34,940 bases of DNA from Chitinophagaceae bacterium (lineage in GTDB: Bacteria; Bacteroidota; Bacteroidia; Chitinophagales; Chitinophagaceae). Positions 32,085 to 34,940 of the stretch are shown here, one piece after another (within the stretch, counting starts at the first letter, position 1; each line of letters starts with the position of its first letter). The notes beneath the pieces were generated by a model. The model did no database searches, had not been told where the DNA came from, and saw only the letters and a program-made list of their open reading frames with translations. The stretch covers positions 1 to 34,940 of the forward strand of contig JACMLY010000013.1 in NCBI GenBank assembly GCA_014379345.1, given 5' to 3'. The position numbers and the translations under genes are program-made.

Positions 32085-32194
32085 GCTAAACGCAAAATGC
32101 TAAACGCGGAACGTAGGAGCAAGAACATCAAAAAGCAGAAAAGCAATTAATTTTTAATTCGGCGTTTTGCGTTCCGCTTTCAGCGTCCGGCGCT
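32085..32194. repeat. Inverted repeat of GCTAAACGC / GCGTTTTGC type
   Basis: GCTAAACGCAAAATGC, then TAAACGCGGAACG (32085-32113), faces GGCGTTTTGCGTTCCGC and the related TTTCAGCGTCCGGCGC (32161-32194). The match is imperfect but the short units CGCAAAA and GCGGAACG recur. The right part overlaps the last codons of the lipoprotein gene. Confidence 0.55.
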
Positions 32195-32650
32195 CTTAAA
32201 CAATGAATCCGCCCGTTGCAGGCTATTTAGGATATTATCCCTTACTTTTTCAACTTTCGCCTTTTCGGATTCGAGGTACTTTATTCTTTTATCTTTATTG
32301 GAACTGGCCGAATCGACCTTAAATTCTCCCATCCAGGTAAACATTGCATGATCTGCGTAGTTGAGTTCTTCCTGCAAATCAAGAAGTGCACGCATATAGG
32401 GGGAATCAATTTTTTGAACAGGAAGTTTTTGAACGCTATCCAGTTCGCGCTGAACCCGTTTAAGATTTCCTCTTAACGTGCTCATTTTAGCCATACCTAT
32501 ATCATGTCCTTCCATCACATCATGATAGAGTGAGTCCTCCGTTGTTTTCAATAAAGGAGTAAATCCATCTTTACGATCCACCTGTTCTGGTGAAGTATCG
32601 TTACATGCGCAGATAAAAAGAACGAGCGTTACTATCAGTATTTGTTTCAT
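32180..32650 (-). CDS. Small coiled-coil lipoprotein of unknown function
   Basis: This 156-residue protein has a short lipoprotein signal (MKQILIVTLVLFICAC, Cys16). The mature part is acidic and basic in heptad fashion (NLKRVQRELDSVQKL, LESEKAKVEKVRDNILNSLQ) and is probably a coiled coil. HAMFTWMGEFKVDS is a hydrophobic patch near the middle. Similar lipoproteins occur across Bacteroidota without known function. The last four residues (SAGR) are encoded by the inverted repeat that overlaps its 3' end. It is convergent with the DUF1569 gene. Confidence 0.75.
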   Translation of the reverse strand: MKQILIVTLVLFICACNDTSPEQVDRKDGFTPLLKTTEDSLYHDVMEGHDIGMAKMSTLRGNLKRVQRELDSVQKLPVQKIDSPYMRALLDLQEELNYADHAMFTWMGEFKVDSASSNKDKRIKYLESEKAKVEKVRDNILNSLQRADSLFKSAGR

Positions 32651-32743
32651 ACAATATTATTGGTGATGGAATAGATCCGGATACCGTTGCTGGAAATAAT
32701 CCCGAAACTGTTCTAAAATTATAAAAGCAGTCCTTCTTTTGAG

Positions 32744-32751
32744 TAAATTTG
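32744..32751 (+). promoter_or_regulatory. -7 box of the barrel-protein promoter
   Basis: TAAATTTG matches TAnnTTTG. Transcription would start near 32755, about 16 bases before the ATG at 32771. Confidence 0.45.
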
Positions 32752-32770
32752 TCGTCCACTCCTACAGAAA

Positions 32771-33304
32771 ATGAATAAGCTTACTCTCTTATTTTGTTTA
32801 TTTCTGGCGGCAGCGATTGTACCCAACCGTGTCTACTCTCAGGTACAGCCTGTCTCAAAATGGATATTCCATACCGGACCCTCGATCTCTTTTGCTACAA
32901 AATCCATTGCCAATAACGATGCCGGGATTGGTATACTGGGCGGAATTGAAAAAAACATTTACAAAAACCTAAGCATCGGAGCAGAAACCGGATTTACGTA
33001 CTTCATCGGCGATAATTCCTATTCAATCGACGGCAAAAATAAGGCGTACACAATACCTCTCCTCGCAGAAATAAAAGTATATTTTTTGTCACAGTTTTAT
33101 ATCTCACCCAGGACAGGGGCAATCTTTTTTTTGTTGAATGATCAATCTAAAAGCCATGTGCGTTTAGCCTATGGTTTTACGGGTGGATTTAATCTTCCTA
33201 AAAAAAGCAACCGGGTCAATATCCAGGCAGGATATACGGGTTTCCGCCATGACGCTGTTCAAAGAGGATATGTTACTTTAGCGGCAGCGATCATTATAAA
33301 TTAA
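32771..33304 (+). CDS. Small outer-membrane beta-barrel protein
   Basis: This 177-residue protein has a signal peptide (MNKLTLLFCLFLAAAIVPNR then VYSQ) and alternating polar and hydrophobic strands (GIGILGGIEKNIYKNLSIGA, ETGFTYFIGDN, AEIKVYFLSQFYISPRTGAI). The strand ends (GYVTLAAAIIIN) are typical of outer-membrane barrels. The predicted size suits an eight-strand barrel (porin/OmpW/PorT-like). The function is unknown. It lies upstream of the heptamer array and paaZ, in the same direction but 110 bases apart, so a link with phenylacetate uptake is possible but unsupported. Confidence 0.75.
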   Translation: MNKLTLLFCLFLAAAIVPNRVYSQVQPVSKWIFHTGPSISFATKSIANNDAGIGILGGIEKNIYKNLSIGAETGFTYFIGDNSYSIDGKNKAYTIPLLAEIKVYFLSQFYISPRTGAIFFLLNDQSKSHVRLAYGFTGGFNLPKKSNRVNIQAGYTGFRHDAVQRGYVTLAAAIIIN

Positions 33305-33334
33305 GTTTAAAGTTTAAGGTTTAACGTTTAAGGT
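33303..33334. repeat. Tandem GTTTAAN heptamers
   Basis: Four head-to-tail units of GTTTAA(A/G/C) with a 7-base period (33305, 33312, 33319, 33326) lie just after the barrel gene. The same unit makes up the array at 8551-8650. Confidence 0.75.
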
Positions 33335-33414
33335 TTTTTTGAAGTCGTGAACTATCTTTTTGCAGTGACTAATTTGCAACTTTAAATCTTACACTTAAAA
33401 CTCTAACAAACTAT

Positions 33415-34940
33415 ATGAATAAACTGGAAAATTATGTAGTGGGGAAATGGATTGCCGGCGATGGGGATGGCAGTGCCTTGTACAATGCCGTGAATGGAGA
33501 TCTGATTACGCGTGTTAGCACGAAAGGTCTTGATTTTGCATCGATTCTTGAGTACGGAAGAAACACCGGAAATCCCGCATTGCGAAAAATGAGTTTCCAC
33601 GAACGCGGAAGAATGCTCAGGTCCCTGGCTGTTCATCTGCGAAATCATCTTGAAAAGTTTTACCAGGTCAGTTACAAAACCGGTGCTACGCGCGCAGATA
33701 GCTGGATTGATATCGAGGGAGGAATCGGGAATCTGTTTTCATATGCTTCATTAAGAAGAAAATTTCCTGACGAACCATTTTGTGTTGATGGTGAATCGAT
33801 CAACCTGAGCAAGGGTGGGAATTTTATCGGACAGCATATACTGGTACCAAAGGAAGGAGTGGCTATTCATATAAATGCATTCAATTTCCCTGTTTGGGGT
33901 ATGCTTGAAAAGATTGCGGTTAATCTTTTGGCCGGAGTACCGGCTATTGTGAAGCCAGCTTCTGTTACTTGCTTTCTCACACAGGTGGTAGTAAAAGAAA
34001 TTGTCGCTTCCGGTATTTTGCCGGATGGCGCCCTCCAGTTAATATGTGGCAGCACGGGCGATTTGCTCGAACATGTCAATTCTCAGGATGCGATCAGTTT
34101 CACAGGCTCAGCGTCAACAGGATTAATGTTGAAATCTCAAGCAAGGATACTTGCTGAAAACGTTCCTTTCAATATGGAAGCGGATTCGCTTAATTGTATT
34201 GTGCTGGGTGATGATGTTGCGCCGGGAATGCCTGAGTGGGATATTTTTATTAAAGAAGTGCGAAGAGAGATGACGGTAAAAGCAGGTCAGAAATGCACCG
34301 CTATACGACGAATATTTGTTCCCGAAAATAAAATGGAAGATGTATGGATGGCGATCAGTAAATCTCTGGCACAAACGACTATTGGCAATCCGGAAAATGA
34401 GAAAGTAAAGATGGGAGCCCTGGCCGGGAAGGATCAACGAAAAGAAGTAAAGGCAGAGGTGCAAAAATTACTTGCCTCATCGCAGATAGTATATGGTTCA
34501 TTGGATAGTGTGGAAGTAATAGATGCCGATGCGGAAAAAGGAGCTTTCATGAGCCCCGTACTATTGAAAAATGAAACTCCGTTCCGGAGCGAAGAAGCGC
34601 ATACAGTAGAAGCCTTCGGACCCGTGAGTACGATCATGCCTTATAAAACAAAGGATGAATCTGTTGCTCTTGCTAAGAAAGGAAAGGGTTCGCTCGTTTG
34701 TACCATTGTAACGACCGATAATCAAACCGCAAAAAGCTTCGTACTGGGAGCAGGTACCCATCATGGAAGAATATTGATATTAAATAACCAGTCTGCAAAA
34801 GAGAGTACCGGGCATGGCTCACCTTTACCGCTGCTTGTACATGGTGGGCCGGGAAGGGCCGGGGGTGGGGAAGAGATGGGAGGCATTCGCGGTGTAAAAC
34901 ATTATATGCAACGGGTGGCTATCCAGGGTTCGCCAACCAG
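33415..34940 (+). CDS. paaZ: PaaZ oxepin-CoA hydrolase/aldehyde dehydrogenase, partial
   Basis: PaaZ opens the oxepin-CoA ring with a C-terminal MaoC-type hydratase domain and oxidises the resulting aldehyde with an N-terminal aldehyde dehydrogenase domain. The visible 508 codons are open to the right edge and cover the dehydrogenase domain. Glu255 (FNMEADSLNC) and the catalytic Cys294 (AGQKCTAIRR) match Glu256 and Cys295 of the E. coli enzyme. HGGPGRAGGGEEMGGIRGVK near 480 is a PaaZ-specific stretch. About 170 residues including the hydratase domain should follow outside the window. It lies 18 kb from paaY with unrelated genes between, so the pathway is split into two loci. Confidence 0.95.
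   Translation, partial: MNKLENYVVGKWIAGDGDGSALYNAVNGDLITRVSTKGLDFASILEYGRNTGNPALRKMSFHERGRMLRSLAVHLRNHLEKFYQVSYKTGATRADSWIDIEGGIGNLFSYASLRRKFPDEPFCVDGESINLSKGGNFIGQHILVPKEGVAIHINAFNFPVWGMLEKIAVNLLAGVPAIVKPASVTCFLTQVVVKEIVASGILPDGALQLICGSTGDLLEHVNSQDAISFTGSASTGLMLKSQARILAENVPFNMEADSLNCIVLGDDVAPGMPEWDIFIKEVRREMTVKAGQKCTAIRRIFVPENKMEDVWMAISKSLAQTTIGNPENEKVKMGALAGKDQRKEVKAEVQKLLASSQIVYGSLDSVEVIDADAEKGAFMSPVLLKNETPFRSEEAHTVEAFGPVSTIMPYKTKDESVALAKKGKGSLVCTIVTTDNQTAKSFVLGAGTHHGRILILNNQSAKESTGHGSPLPLLVHGGPGRAGGGEEMGGIRGVKHYMQRVAIQGSPT

Noticed and set aside
1..34940. tRNA, rRNA or riboswitch in the intergenic gaps
   Set aside because: No cloverleaf, rRNA or known riboswitch core was recognised by eye; a covariance-model search would be decisive.

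Overview
The window is a stretch of Bacteroidota chromosome, most likely from the Chitinophagaceae or a close relative. Three things point there: AT-rich intergenic DNA with many promoter -7 boxes of the Bacteroidota form TAnnTTTG and almost no Shine-Dalgarno sequences; typical Bacteroidota proteins (S46 dipeptidyl-peptidase, lamin-tail secreted protein, DUF6970 lipoprotein, OmpA lipoproteins); and abundant long hairpins and 7-8-nt tandem repeats between genes. No rRNA, tRNA, CRISPR array, intact insertion sequence or prophage was seen. The family-level assignment is inference.

Layout. 1-122: 5' end of a Nudix gene running off the left edge (minus). 307-3845 (plus): ligA, a NUMOD4/HNH-type protein and a DUF2461 protein. 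3985-5241 (minus): asd, preceded by what looks like a transcribed leader with a 19-residue Met/Lys/Thr-rich peptide and a terminator. 5271-6995: secreted lamin-tail protein. 7109-7568: a dead hicA-hicB toxin-antitoxin pair. 7619-8542 (minus): PfkB-type sugar kinase. 8758-15649 (plus): phenylacetate degradation cluster, tetR-paaE-paaA-paaB-paaC-paaD-paaG-paaI-paaY. 15830-16180: DUF6970 lipoprotein. 16238-17248: obgE. 17347-18771 (minus): ybjQ and a GH18 lipoprotein. 19028-21190: S46 peptidase. 21226-23197 (minus): two OmpA-type lipoproteins. 23358-30759 (minus): AlkA-type glycosylase, cysS, EEP phosphohydrolase, two rhomboid proteases, rlmD, msrB. 30958-32084 (plus): adk and a DUF1569 protein. 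32180-32650 (minus): coiled-coil lipoprotein. 32771-33304: outer-membrane barrel. 33415-34940: paaZ, cut by the right edge.

How the genes work together. PaaA-E would epoxidise phenylacetyl-CoA, PaaG would isomerise the epoxide to the oxepin, and PaaZ (18 kb away) would open the ring and oxidise the aldehyde. PaaI and PaaY would release CoA from dead-end thioesters. The ligase PaaK and the beta-oxidation enzymes PaaF, PaaH and PaaJ are not in the window. The TetR gene next to paaE is the obvious candidate regulator. The other genes are mostly housekeeping or envelope genes in short transcription units.

Most interesting points: (1) the leader upstream of asd has the parts of a ribosome-mediated attenuator and would be worth testing; (2) hicAB is decayed by a lost start codon and two frameshifts; (3) two near-identical long hairpins differ by a base-pair-preserving change; (4) repeat-like DNA has become part of the ends of PaaA, PaaB and possibly PaaC; (5) one of two tandem OmpA paralogues has its peptidoglycan-binding domain split by a low-complexity insert of about 110 residues.
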